A stretch of 44,073 bases of DNA from NCBI GenBank assembly GCA_023430315.1, contig JAEZAW010000180.1, forward strand, positions 1-44,073. The letters are read 5' to 3'. Every line of letters starts with the position of its first letter. Within the stretch, counting starts at the first letter, position 1. This document shows positions 10,194-18,323 of this stretch, one piece after another. Made by a program: the position numbers and the translations under genes. The notes beneath the pieces were generated by a model, which ran no database searches, was not told the DNA's origin, and was given only the letters and a program-made list of their open reading frames with translations. The DNA is from Pseudomonadota bacterium (lineage in GTDB: Bacteria; Pseudomonadota; Alphaproteobacteria; Rhizobiales; Hyphomicrobiaceae).

Positions 10194-11549
10194 TCAGGCC
10201 ACCGCTGTCATCAGCGGCTTGAGGCTGTCGAGCGTCTCGAAGCGCTCGATCAGGCGCAGGGCCTCGCCCGTGCGGGCGCGTCCGATCACCGGCTCGGCGA
10301 GCGAATGGAACTTCGCGCGCAGCTTCTCGCCCTGGGCAGCCACATCGCTCGCGGGAATGCCGACGTTCGTCTCAGCAAGCAGCTCGCGACCATCCTTGAG
10401 CACGAGAGCAACAGCGGCGCCGTGGCGATGCTCCTGCGGCAGCGGCACCGTATCCAGCGTCACGCGACGCGAGCCCGCACGATAGTCGGCGCGGTTCGCC
10501 ATCTCGTCGGAGTACGTGCCGAGCGCGGCCGTATCCTCACCACCGAGCGCCATCGCAGCGAGATGGCGGATCGAGAACTTGATCTCGAGCCCCGTCTTCG
10601 GCTCCGGAATGTCGCACACCTTGAGATGGCCGGGATCGACCTTGAGCGTGATCTTCTCGACATCGCCGAGGCCGATGTTGTGGCGGCGCTTGAGGTCGCG
10701 GATGGCCTCGATGGTCGAGTGCGTGAGGTAGCAGGCGGCGTGATACTTGAAGAGGTTCGCCTCGACCTCGAAGGGTGCGGCGGCATCCGGCCGGATCGCG
10801 CGCGGCACGAACTCCGGCACCTGCGTATAGGCAAAGCCCTGCGGGCCTTCGATCGCATCATCGCGCGCCGTGAAGCCACGCGCTGCGAGCCGCGCCGCGA
10901 TGACGCCGTTCATGGCCGCCTTGCCGACGTGCAGCGGCTTGGTCATGGTGCCGAAGTTGTACTTGAGGCCCGCCGCTTCCGAGGCCGCAATGCCGAGAGC
11001 GACAGCCGTCTGCTGCGCATCGAGACCCATGAGCCGCGCTGAGGCGGCGGTCGCGCCGAACGTGCCGAACGTGCCTGTCGCGTGAAAACCCTTCACATAG
11101 TGGCTCTGCCCCGCCATGGCGCCGATCTGGCACTCGACCTCGTAGCCCGCGATGAAGGCAAGCAGGACATCGCGCCCGCTCTTGCCTAAGGACTCGCCGA
11201 GCGCCAGCGCTGCAGCCGCGACCGGCGCCGTCGGATGGCCGCCCATGTCGGCATTCACATCGTCGTAGTCGAGCGCGTGCGAGAGCGTGCCGTTGATGAG
11301 CGCGGCGTCATGCGCCTTGGCGCGGGCACCGAGCGCGACGAGCGTCACCGGGCCGTCCTTGCCGCCGAACTCATCGAGCAGCAGCGGCGCCAGATCCTCG
11401 CGCGATCCCGCGATCGTCACGCCGAACCAATCGAGCAGCGCGTGCTTCGCCCATGTCGTGGCGCTGTCGGAAACCTGTGCTGCCGCGAGTGCACTCGCCC
11501 AGCGCGCGAGGTCGCGGGTAGGAGCAAGTTCGGATTGGCCTGCTGACAT
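10194..11549 (-). CDS. MmgE/PrpD-family protein
   Basis: The 451-residue protein belongs to the MmgE/PrpD superfamily, which includes 2-methylcitrate dehydratase and cis-aconitate decarboxylase. It shows the hallmark block HALDYDDVNADMGGHPTAP near residue 100 and a second one, KYNFGTMTKPLHVGKAAMNG, near 210. No methylcitrate-cycle gene (prpB, prpC) lies nearby, so methylcitrate dehydratase activity should not be assumed; many stand-alone members have unknown hydro-lyase roles. ATG at 11549 is supported by GAGGAGG six bases ahead. It is convergent with alaS and separated from SURF1 upstream on the same strand by 111 bp with no evident structure. Confidence 0.88.
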   Translation of the reverse strand: MSAGQSELAPTRDLARWASALAAAQVSDSATTWAKHALLDWFGVTIAGSREDLAPLLLDEFGGKDGPVTLVALGARAKAHDAALINGTLSHALDYDDVNADMGGHPTAPVAAAALALGESLGKSGRDVLLAFIAGYEVECQIGAMAGQSHYVKGFHATGTFGTFGATAASARLMGLDAQQTAVALGIAASEAAGLKYNFGTMTKPLHVGKAAMNGVIAARLAARGFTARDDAIEGPQGFAYTQVPEFVPRAIRPDAAAPFEVEANLFKYHAACYLTHSTIEAIRDLKRRHNIGLGDVEKITLKVDPGHLKVCDIPEPKTGLEIKFSIRHLAAMALGGEDTAALGTYSDEMANRADYRAGSRRVTLDTVPLPQEHRHGAAVALVLKDGRELLAETNVGIPASDVAAQGEKLRAKFHSLAEPVIGRARTGEALRLIERFETLDSLKPLMTAVA

Positions 11550-11660
11550 GGACGGTCCTCCTCGACTGGCGGCTGGCTGTTGGTGCCGCGCTCGTTGCAT
11601 GGCGAGGAAGTCTACACGAGGCACAGCGGGCCGGAAGCACTGTCCGTACATATCACCCTG

Positions 11661-12398
11661 TCAGGACGGGCGGGCACGCGAACGGCTGATGATGAACGCG
11701 ATCAGGACCGCAACCAGGGTGGCGGCGAGCCCGTACCACGTAAGCGCATATTCGAGATGGCGATTGGGCAGCGTCAGGCGCGTCGTGCCACCCTGCGGCC
11801 AGCCGCCGGGATTGGCAGGCGTGGCCTCGGCATCGAGAAAGAGCCGGACGGCCTTGCCCGCGTCTGCGCCGAGTGCTGCGCGCGCCATGCCATCGAAGTC
11901 GCGCCAGTACCAGACGCCCTTCGCGTCGCGATCGGGATCGAACGTGCCGCGCTGCGGCGGCGCACGCAGAAGGCCGACGATTTCGACTTCGCCGGGAAGC
12001 TGACCCTGAGCACGCGAGGACGGCGACTTGAGCGCTTCGGTGACATAGCCGCGATTAACGAGGATGAAGCGACCATCGGCGAGTCGCAGCGGCGTATAGA
12101 CGTGATAGCCGGGCCCCTGCTTGGGATCAGGCTCCCAGATGAGTTGCTCGCTCTCGTGGAGGAACGTGCCGCGCACGCGCACGCGGGCGTATTCGGCGTC
12201 AGCAGCAGACGACTTTTCGATCTCGGCGAGCGACACCGGCGGCTGATGCGTGCGCGCCGTGATCTTGGCGATGAGATCTTCCTTCCACTCCTTGCGCTGT
12301 ATCTGCCAGGTGCCGAGCGCGAGCAGGATGGCAAACGCCGGTAACGCCAGCGCCAAGGGCCAGAAGAGGCCTGCCGCTTTCGACCGCCCGACACTCAT
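11661..12398 (-). CDS. SURF1-family cytochrome c oxidase assembly protein
   Basis: The 245-residue membrane protein has the SURF1/Shy1 layout: one N-terminal span (about 12-32) followed by LGTWQIQRKEWKEDLI, a large periplasmic domain with RVRGTF, YHVYTPL and LVNRGYV, and a C-terminal span (about 218-238) after NRHLEYALTWYGLA. SURF1 helps insert or hold heme a during assembly of aa3-type oxidase. It follows the DUF983 gene with 3 bp between, as in many alphaproteobacterial cox clusters. The usual coxC/ctaG neighbours are absent here; hisG lies upstream instead. Confidence 0.95.
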   Translation of the reverse strand: MSVGRSKAAGLFWPLALALPAFAILLALGTWQIQRKEWKEDLIAKITARTHQPPVSLAEIEKSSAADAEYARVRVRGTFLHESEQLIWEPDPKQGPGYHVYTPLRLADGRFILVNRGYVTEALKSPSSRAQGQLPGEVEIVGLLRAPPQRGTFDPDRDAKGVWYWRDFDGMARAALGADAGKAVRLFLDAEATPANPGGWPQGGTTRLTLPNRHLEYALTWYGLAATLVAVLIAFIISRSRARPS

Positions 12399-12401
12399 GC
12401 G

Positions 12402-12776
12402 CTAATCCCCGGCCAATCGGCCTTCCTCGGCCTTGTGCTTGAACTGCAGTGCAATCAGCAGGGCCTTGAGGAAGCGCAGCAGGCCGAGCGCGAGGAGCGG
12501 CGTGCCGACGCCCCAGAGCAGCAGGTGCACCCAGAGCGGCGGTCCGACCTTGAATTCGAGGATCAGCGCGCCGCCGAGAACTAGGAACCCGAGGATCATG
12601 ATGGCGAAGATGGCGGGGCCGTCGCCCGTGTCGATGAACTTGTAATCGAGCCCGCACTTTTCGCAGCGCTCGCGGAGTGCCAATGGTCCGCTGAAGAGCG
12701 CGCCTTCACCACAGCGCGGGCAGCGCGCCTGCAAAGCGGCCTTGATTGCCGGAACGGATGGGGCGGCGTCGTTCAT
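12402..12776 (-). CDS. DUF983 membrane protein with zinc-ribbon-like N-terminus
   Basis: A 124-residue DUF983 protein. The N-terminal part has two Cys pairs, CPRCG and CEKCG (about residues 19-22 and 38-41), which look like a rubredoxin/zinc-ribbon knuckle. Two hydrophobic spans follow (about 55-75 and 82-105). The family is typically found beside cytochrome oxidase assembly genes in alphaproteobacteria, and here it precedes SURF1 by 3 bp. A role in oxidase biogenesis is inferred from that linkage; the reaction is unknown. Confidence 0.9.
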   Translation of the reverse strand: MNDAAPSVPAIKAALQARCPRCGEGALFSGPLALRERCEKCGLDYKFIDTGDGPAIFAIMILGFLVLGGALILEFKVGPPLWVHLLLWGVGTPLLALGLLRFLKALLIALQFKHKAEEGRLAGD

Positions 12777-12798
12777 GGCTGCGAATAAGCACCATCAG

Positions 12799-12839
12799 GA
12801 GCCCACGGCAAGGCCGAGAAACGACGCAGCCGCGGGCTC
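12799..12839 (-). terminator. Hairpin directly after hisG
   Basis: GAGCCCACGG (12799-12808) pairs with CCGCGGGCTC (12830-12839). In the minus-strand transcript all 10 positions pair, with one G-U. It starts at the base after the hisG stop codon and ends about 22 nt before the DUF983 start. No U-tract follows, so it may be an mRNA 3'-end stabiliser or a weak terminator separating the his genes from DUF983-SURF1. Confidence 0.45.
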
Positions 12840-13541
12840 TCAAAGCGTCGCGATGCGCCGCGCGATCTCGGCAAGCGTCGCGCGCGTCTCGGGCGTCCAC
12901 TCGGCTGCGCGCGAGGAAAAGAGCGTTGCCTCGGACTTCAGCAGCACGCCGTCATCGAGCACCTTGAGGCCATTGGCCTTGAGCGTCGTGCCGGTCGTCG
13001 TGATGTCGACGATCAGCTCGGCCGTGCCGGCAGCCGGCGTACCCTCTGTCGCGCCGAGGCTCTCGACAATGCGATAGCTGGCGATGCCGTTGGCCTGGAA
13101 GTGGCGCCGCGTGATGTTGATGTACTTCGTCGCGACGCGCAGGTGACGGCCGTGCACACGGCGAAAGTCACGCCCGACGGCCTCGATATCGCTCATGACG
13201 CGCACGTCGATCCAAGCCGCCGGCACTGCGGCCACGACATCGGCATGGCCGAAGCCGAGCTTGCGCATGATCTGGAAGCGCTTGTCCATGTCCACGACCT
13301 GCTCGTGCACCAGATCCTCGCCGGTAACGCCGATGTGGGCGCGGCCGGCCTTGAGCTGCTCCACGATCTCGGAAGCCGATACGAAAATAACCTCGGCGCC
13401 GTCGAGCCCTTCGATCGCGCCGCGATAGCCGCGCTCCGAGCCGACTTTCTTCAGCACCATGCCGGCCCGCGCGAAAACCTCGGCCGTCTGCTCCATGAGA
13501 CGGCCTTTGGAGGGCACGGCGATGATCAGCGGATCGTTCAT
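12840..13541 (-). CDS. hisG: ATP phosphoribosyltransferase, short-form catalytic subunit
   Basis: The 233-residue enzyme catalyses the first step of histidine synthesis, joining ATP and PRPP. It begins IIAVPSKGRLMEQT and contains the family block GATEGTPAAGTAELIVDITTT (the PRPP loop lies in this C-terminal part). It lacks the C-terminal regulatory ACT-like domain of long HisG and so is the short form, which works only as an octamer with HisZ. HisZ is encoded immediately upstream, and the ATG at 13541 overlaps the hisZ stop (ATGA, 13538-13541). Histidine feedback control is expected to run through HisZ. Confidence 0.96.
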   Translation of the reverse strand: MNDPLIIAVPSKGRLMEQTAEVFARAGMVLKKVGSERGYRGAIEGLDGAEVIFVSASEIVEQLKAGRAHIGVTGEDLVHEQVVDMDKRFQIMRKLGFGHADVVAAVPAAWIDVRVMSDIEAVGRDFRRVHGRHLRVATKYINITRRHFQANGIASYRIVESLGATEGTPAAGTAELIVDITTTGTTLKANGLKVLDDGVLLKSEATLFSSRAAEWTPETRATLAEIARRIATL

Positions 13542-14716
13542 GGCGCGGCTCCTCCGGCTGCGAGCAAGAGGCGGTCGGTGTAGATGGCGGCGCCGACGGC
13601 AGGAATGGGGCGCGGCGCACCGACTACCTTCAGCAGCTCGTCGTAGCGTCCACCGCCCGCAATGGGGCTCGCTGGGCCGAACTCGTCGGAGCAGATCTCG
13701 AAGACGAAGCCGGTGTAGTACTCGAATTGACGGCCGAACTCGGCATCGAAGGTCGCCTGCGCGATGTTGGCACCACCCTTGGTAAGCAGCGAGAGGCGCC
13801 GCTCGAAGGCGTCGAGTGCCTCGCCGATATCGATGTCGTTCCGCTGGAAGAGGTCCTTGATGCGCGCACCGGCGGCGCGGACCGGCGCGGAAATGGCCAA
13901 ATAGTTCTCGATCAGATCGGCAATGGATTTGGGCAGCGGCGCCGAATGCGCATCGAGGGAGATGGCGAGAAGGCGCGCAGCGATTTCGCCGACCGAACGC
14001 GTGCCGATCGCCTCGATGCCATGGGCGTCCAAATACTCCTGGACCAGCGCTTCGGCCTGCTTGGGCTTCTCCAGATCGAGCTTGGCAATGAGATCAGCCG
14101 GCAGGCCCTCGACGGCAGAACCCGGCATGGTGCTGAGACGCTTCAACTCGGCACGGAACGCGTCAGGGCGCCAGAACTGCGCAAGCAGGCGATGGCGCCA
14201 GCGCTCGGGAATATCCACGGCGTCGAGCAGCGCGTCGAACAGTCCGAGATCGCCGATGCGGATCTTCGGCGCCATGAGCCCTGCCGTCTTCACGGCTTCG
14301 AGCGTGCGCAACAGCACTTCCGCGTCGGCCTTGGCGTCGTCCGGCTGCGCGTAAAGCTCGATGCCGGCTTGGCGGAACTCGCGCGGATGCGCCGGCGAAC
14401 CGCCGCCCGGCTGATAGCGGAAAACCGAGCCGTTGTAGCAGTAGCGCGCAGGCGTATCCGCATCGGGATGACGCTGCAGATAGATGCGCGCGGTCGGCAC
14501 GGTGATGTCGGGACGCAGGCACAGCGTCTCGCCGTCCTGGTCCGTGAAGACGTACGTGCGCGCACGCAACCGCTCGCCGACCGCATCGAGGAAGATATCA
14601 GCGGGCTGGATGATCGATGGCGCGACGCGCTCGTAGGAGGCCTCGTTGAAGACCGCCATGATGACCGCGGCCTGCGCCTCGAGTGCCTCGAAGCTGTCGG
14701 ATGTTTCGACTGCCAT
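13538..14716 (-). CDS. hisZ: ATP phosphoribosyltransferase regulatory subunit
   Basis: The 392-residue protein is a HisRS-like paralogue without the anticodon-binding domain. It keeps class II synthetase-like motifs (RPDITVPTARI, FRYQPGGGSPAHPREFRQAGIE, IAGGGRYDELL) but serves as the histidine-sensing partner of short HisG. Its 3' end overlaps hisG by 4 nt. Real hisS lies 92 bp upstream on the same strand, so the two paralogues sit side by side. No histidine-rich leader peptide was seen in the gap. Confidence 0.95.
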   Translation of the reverse strand: MAVETSDSFEALEAQAAVIMAVFNEASYERVAPSIIQPADIFLDAVGERLRARTYVFTDQDGETLCLRPDITVPTARIYLQRHPDADTPARYCYNGSVFRYQPGGGSPAHPREFRQAGIELYAQPDDAKADAEVLLRTLEAVKTAGLMAPKIRIGDLGLFDALLDAVDIPERWRHRLLAQFWRPDAFRAELKRLSTMPGSAVEGLPADLIAKLDLEKPKQAEALVQEYLDAHGIEAIGTRSVGEIAARLLAISLDAHSAPLPKSIADLIENYLAISAPVRAAGARIKDLFQRNDIDIGEALDAFERRLSLLTKGGANIAQATFDAEFGRQFEYYTGFVFEICSDEFGPASPIAGGGRYDELLKVVGAPRPIPAVGAAIYTDRLLLAAGGAAP

Positions 14717-14808
14717 GGTGTCCTAGTCTTTGCTTGCCGCCGGCTGCCGGAAAGAAGCTCTCTATCGAGCGCGATGTGCCGTGCCGGCGGTGACTACTTC
14801 GTGAGGCA

Positions 14809-16311
14809 TCATGTTGGATCGTCTGAATGTCGGCTCAGCACGCCCTTCACGGCGGAAACGAGCTGGTCTTCGGGAACGGAGAATTGCGCCGGACGCCCTT
14901 CGCGCCATTCCTTGGAGTCCTTGATCGTCTCGGCGGCTTTCGCGCCTTCGATCAGGTCCTTGATCTGAACTTCGCCCTTGGCAATCTCGTCGCCACCTTG
15001 AATGACAACGCACGGCGCGCCACGACGATCCGCATATTTCATCTGCGCCTTCATGCCGGATGTGCCGAGGTACATCTCGGCGGCGATGCCGGCCTGTCGC
15101 AAACGCTGCGCAAGGCGCTGATAACGCGGCAGATCCTTGCGGTCCATGACGAGGACGACGACGGGGCCGGTGCCGGCCGCGGATACGCCCTTCTGGAGAT
15201 ATTTGAGTGCCGAGAGCAGGCGCGAGACGCCCATCGAGAAGCCGGTCGCCGGCACGCGCTGGCCGGTGAAGCGCGCGACGAGATCGTCATAGCGACCACC
15301 GCCGCCGACCGAGCCGAAGCGCACGGGCTGGCCGTCATCGCCCGTGACCTTGAAGGTCAGCTCGGCTTCGAAGACGGGGCCGGTGTAGTACTCGAGGCCG
15401 CGGACGACTGAAGGGTCGATGCGGATCCGGTCGGCCGCATAGCCCGAACCTTCAGCGAGCGCCGCGATCTCATCGAGCTCGTCGAGACCCTGCCGACCGA
15501 TCGCAGTGTCGTCGAGCACACTGCGCAATCGCGCGACGGTCTCGCGTCCGCTGGCAGCCGCCTCGACCGACACATAACCGATGACCTTGGCAATCTGCGC
15601 CTCGCCAAGACCCGCGCCCGGCGTGAAGTCGCCGCTCTCGTCCTTGCGGCCCTTGCCGAGCAAAGCGCGCACACCCTCGATGCCGAGGCGGTCGAGCTTA
15701 TCGATGGCGCGCAGGACTGTGAGGCGGCCCGACGCGTGCTCCTCGCCTGCGAGGCCGATGGCCTCCATCACGCCATCGAGCACCTTGCGGTTGTTGACCT
15801 TGATCACGTAGTCGCCGCGCTTGATGCCGAGGCGCTCCATTGTGTCGGCCGCGAGCATGCAGATCTCGGCATCGGCCGCGACACTCTCGGAGCCGACCGT
15901 ATCCGCATCGAACTGCGTGAACTGGCGGAACCGTCCCGGCCCCGGCTTCTCGTTGCGCCAGACGGGTCCGGTCGCATAGCGGCGATAGGGCTTCGGCAGG
16001 TGGTCGTAGTTCTCGGCGACATAGCGCGCGAGCGGCGCCGTCAGATCATAGCGCAGCGAAAGCCACTGCTCGTCCTCGTCCTGGAAGGAGAAGACACCGG
16101 CATTGGGCCGGTCCTGATCGGGCAGGAATTTGCCGAGCGCGTCGGTGTACTCGATGGCGCTCGTCTCCAGCGGCTCGAAGCCGTAGGACTCGTACACCCC
16201 GCGAATGGTCGCCAGCATGCGGGCGAGCGCGCGGGCATCCGCCGGACCCGTATCCTGGAATCCCTTCGGCAGGCGCGCCTCAGGGCGCTGATCTTTCTTC
16301 GTTTTCTGCAT
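14809..16311 (-). CDS. hisS: Histidyl-tRNA synthetase
   Basis: The 500-residue class II synthetase begins QKTKKDQRPEARLPKGFQD. Visible motifs are YDLTAPLARYVAEN (motif 2 neighbourhood), GPVWRNEKPGPGRFRQF (motif 2), the histidine loop GLEYYTGPVFE and motif 3 GGGGRYDDLV. The C-terminal anticodon-binding domain begins around VVLVMDRKDLP. The open frame extends 12 codons upstream to a non-conserved start; the ATG at 16311 gives the expected N-terminus. Transcribed ahead of hisZ-hisG, so charging and synthesis of histidine may be co-expressed. HisRS fused with or next to HisZ is known in this order. Confidence 0.97.
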   Translation of the reverse strand: MQKTKKDQRPEARLPKGFQDTGPADARALARMLATIRGVYESYGFEPLETSAIEYTDALGKFLPDQDRPNAGVFSFQDEDEQWLSLRYDLTAPLARYVAENYDHLPKPYRRYATGPVWRNEKPGPGRFRQFTQFDADTVGSESVAADAEICMLAADTMERLGIKRGDYVIKVNNRKVLDGVMEAIGLAGEEHASGRLTVLRAIDKLDRLGIEGVRALLGKGRKDESGDFTPGAGLGEAQIAKVIGYVSVEAAASGRETVARLRSVLDDTAIGRQGLDELDEIAALAEGSGYAADRIRIDPSVVRGLEYYTGPVFEAELTFKVTGDDGQPVRFGSVGGGGRYDDLVARFTGQRVPATGFSMGVSRLLSALKYLQKGVSAAGTGPVVVLVMDRKDLPRYQRLAQRLRQAGIAAEMYLGTSGMKAQMKYADRRGAPCVVIQGGDEIAKGEVQIKDLIEGAKAAETIKDSKEWREGRPAQFSVPEDQLVSAVKGVLSRHSDDPT

Positions 16312-16319
16312 AACGGCGG

Positions 16320-16381
16320 GCCGCGGTGCCTCACGGGATGGCAGCAATTGGGCCGCCTTATATCCCTTTGCGCACCGCGGC
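16320..16381 (-). repeat. 10-bp perfect inverted repeat between ald and hisS
   Basis: GCCGCGGTGC (16320-16329) and GCACCGCGGC (16372-16381) are perfect complements with a 42-nt intervening segment that contains a TATAAG on the minus strand. It lies 9 nt ahead of the hisS start and could be a hisS leader structure, an ald terminator without a U-tract, or an operator spanning a promoter. No function is assigned. Confidence 0.4.
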
Positions 16382-16424
16382 GAAAGCCGAACCGGGAGAG
16401 CGGTTAAGTTGCAGAGGCCCCGAT

Positions 16425-17540
16425 CTATGCGATGGCCCGACTTGCAGGAACCGCCTCGACCCCCAAAGCCTCAGCCACGGCGGGGTAGGTGATCCGCCCG
16501 GCATGGACATTGAGGCCCGCGAGGAGGTGGGGATTTTCGGCCATGGCGCGCTTTGGCCCCTTGTCGGCGAGCGCCAGGATGAAGGGCAGCGTCGCGTTGT
16601 TGAGGGCGAAGGTGGAGGTGCGCGCAACCGCTCCCGGCATGTTGGCGACACAGTAGTGCACGACGTCATCGATGATGAAGGTCGGCGCCGCGTGCGTGGT
16701 CGCCCGCGAGGTCTCGGCGCAGCCGCCCTGGTCGATGGAGATGTCGACGATGACCGAGCCGCGCTTCATGGCCTTCACCATGTCGCGCGTGATGAGCTTC
16801 GGCGCCTCGGCACCCGGCACGAGCACCGCACCGATCACGAGATCCGCGTCGAGCACGTAGTCTTCGACCGCCTGCTTGGTGGAGAAGACCGTCGTCAGCC
16901 CGGCACCCATCTGGTTCTTCAGATCTGCGAGGCGGTCGATGTTGATGTCGAGGATGGCGACCTGCGCTTCGAGACCGAGGGCCATGCGCGCCGCGTTTGC
17001 ACCCGATACGCCGCCGCCGAGCACCACGACCTTGGCCGGCGGGACACCTGCCGTTCCGCCGAGCAACATCCCGCGCCCGCCCTGTTCCATCTCCAGGCAG
17101 TGCGCGCCGGCCTGGATGGCCATGCGGCCTGCGACCTCGCTCATCGGCGCGAGCAGCGGCAGACCGCCGCGCGCGTTGGTTACCGTCTCATAGGCGATGG
17201 CGGTCGCGCCCGACGCCATGAGGGCCTTGGCCTGCTCAGGGTCAGGAGCGAGATGGAGATACGTGAAGAGCGTCTGCCCCGCGCGCAGCATCTTGCATTC
17301 AGCGGGCTGCGGCTCCTTCACCTTCACGATCATGTCGGCCTTGGCGAAGACTTCGGCAGCCGACGGCAGGATCGTCGCGCCGGCCTTGCGGTAGTCGTCG
17401 TCGGTGATGCCCTGGCGCAGGGCCGCATTGGTCTCGACCACGACCTCGTGGCCGCGCGCGACCGCCTCTCGCACCGAAACCGGCGTCATGCCGACGCGAT
17501 ACTCGTGAACCTTGATTTCCTTCGGAACGCCGATCCGCAT
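16425..17540 (-). CDS. ald: Alanine dehydrogenase
   Basis: The 371-residue enzyme interconverts L-alanine and pyruvate plus ammonia with NAD. Residues matching known active-site positions are Arg15 (EYRVG), Lys75 (VKVKEP) and His96 (YLHLAPD). The NAD-binding loop reads VVLGGGVSGANAARMA near residue 173, and the catalytic Asp is in DISIDQGG. RBS GGGAGG is 5 nt ahead of the ATG. It is divergent from an Lrp-type regulator with 139 bp between, the usual arrangement in which AldR-like Lrp proteins activate ald in response to alanine. It could supply nitrogen from alanine or assimilate ammonia. Confidence 0.97.
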   Translation of the reverse strand: MRIGVPKEIKVHEYRVGMTPVSVREAVARGHEVVVETNAALRQGITDDDYRKAGATILPSAAEVFAKADMIVKVKEPQPAECKMLRAGQTLFTYLHLAPDPEQAKALMASGATAIAYETVTNARGGLPLLAPMSEVAGRMAIQAGAHCLEMEQGGRGMLLGGTAGVPPAKVVVLGGGVSGANAARMALGLEAQVAILDINIDRLADLKNQMGAGLTTVFSTKQAVEDYVLDADLVIGAVLVPGAEAPKLITRDMVKAMKRGSVIVDISIDQGGCAETSRATTHAAPTFIIDDVVHYCVANMPGAVARTSTFALNNATLPFILALADKGPKRAMAENPHLLAGLNVHAGRITYPAVAEALGVEAVPASRAIA

Positions 17541-17679
17541 GGGGTCCTCCCGCTCAGCCGCTCACCACGATTGAATTTTGAGCCTCAGGATGAGCAAAAC
17601 GGCACGAAATCGAGCTGTTATTCACCCACTTCATGCAATAATTTCCGGGCTACGAGACAAGTTCCGGGATAATCTTCGA
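17541..17679. promoter_or_regulatory. Divergent ald / lrp-type promoter region
   Basis: This 139-bp region is much richer in A/T than its flanks. Short A/T blocks recur at roughly helical spacing (GAATTTT, TTATT, AATAATTT, ATAATC), which suits Lrp-family binding. Direct repeats TTCCGGG occur at 17643-17649 and 17662-17668, 19 bp apart. Binding of the regulator encoded at 17680 is inference. Confidence 0.5.
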
Positions 17680-18147
17680 ATGAACGTGGACCCGATCGAT
17701 CGGCGCATCCTACGCGCCTTACAGACGGACAGCCGTCAGACAGTCGCCGAGATCGGTGCGATCGCGGGGCTTTCGCCGTCGGCCTGTCACCGGCGGATCC
17801 GCAGCCTCGAGCAGGCGGGCGTGATTGCCGGATATACGGCCCGGCTCGACCGCCGCGCACTCGGCTATGCCATGGAGTTCTTAGTCGAGGTGGCGCTGCG
17901 CTCGCAGAGCGACAAGGCGCTGGAAGCCTTCGAGCGCGCGGTCGAAGCCACGCCCGAAATCCTCGAATGCCATCTCATGGCGGGCGGAACGGACTACCTG
18001 CTGCGCGTCGTCGCAGTGGATGCCGCCGATTTCGAGCGCATTCATCGCGAGCGCCTGGCCCGCCTCCCGCACGTCGCACGGATTCAAAGCCACCTGTCGA
18101 TCCGCGCCGTGCGGCCCTGGGCGGGCTATCCGCCACGCGAGACCTGA
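17680..18147 (+). CDS. Lrp/AsnC-family transcriptional regulator, probable ald activator
   Basis: The 155-residue protein has an N-terminal winged HTH (about residues 5-60; DPIDRRILRALQ, then AEIGAIAGLSPSACHRRI) and a C-terminal RAM/AsnC ligand-binding domain ending near SIRAVRPWAGY. This is the standard Lrp layout. Family members form octamers or larger rings and respond to amino acids. Divergent placement next to alanine dehydrogenase suggests alanine-responsive control of ald. The open frame extends upstream to 17578 but the ATG at 17680 matches the family N-terminus. Confidence 0.93.
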   Translation: MNVDPIDRRILRALQTDSRQTVAEIGAIAGLSPSACHRRIRSLEQAGVIAGYTARLDRRALGYAMEFLVEVALRSQSDKALEAFERAVEATPEILECHLMAGGTDYLLRVVAVDAADFERIHRERLARLPHVARIQSHLSIRAVRPWAGYPPRET

Positions 18148-18323
18148 TCGGCGTTCGCTGACCACAATATGGGCTAAATCCTCCATACCAGTGGCGGCCG
18201 GCGCCACGGCTGCTCTAACAATCGGGCGTCACACGGATTTTGCGCGCGCCCTCGAAGCAGCTATTCTGTCGGCGCCCCATGGACGGCTGCCGCCATCCGC
18301 ACCTCCGGGAGGCTGGAGATCTC

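Noticed and set aside
14717..14808. Histidine leader peptide or attenuator ahead of hisZ
   Set aside because: No His-codon run or competing hairpins were seen.
18148..18323. Cobalamin or Ni/Co riboswitch ahead of the NicO genes
   Set aside because: No B12-box or NiCo-type four-way junction pattern; only a GTGGCG/CGCCAC hairpin (18191-18207) was found.
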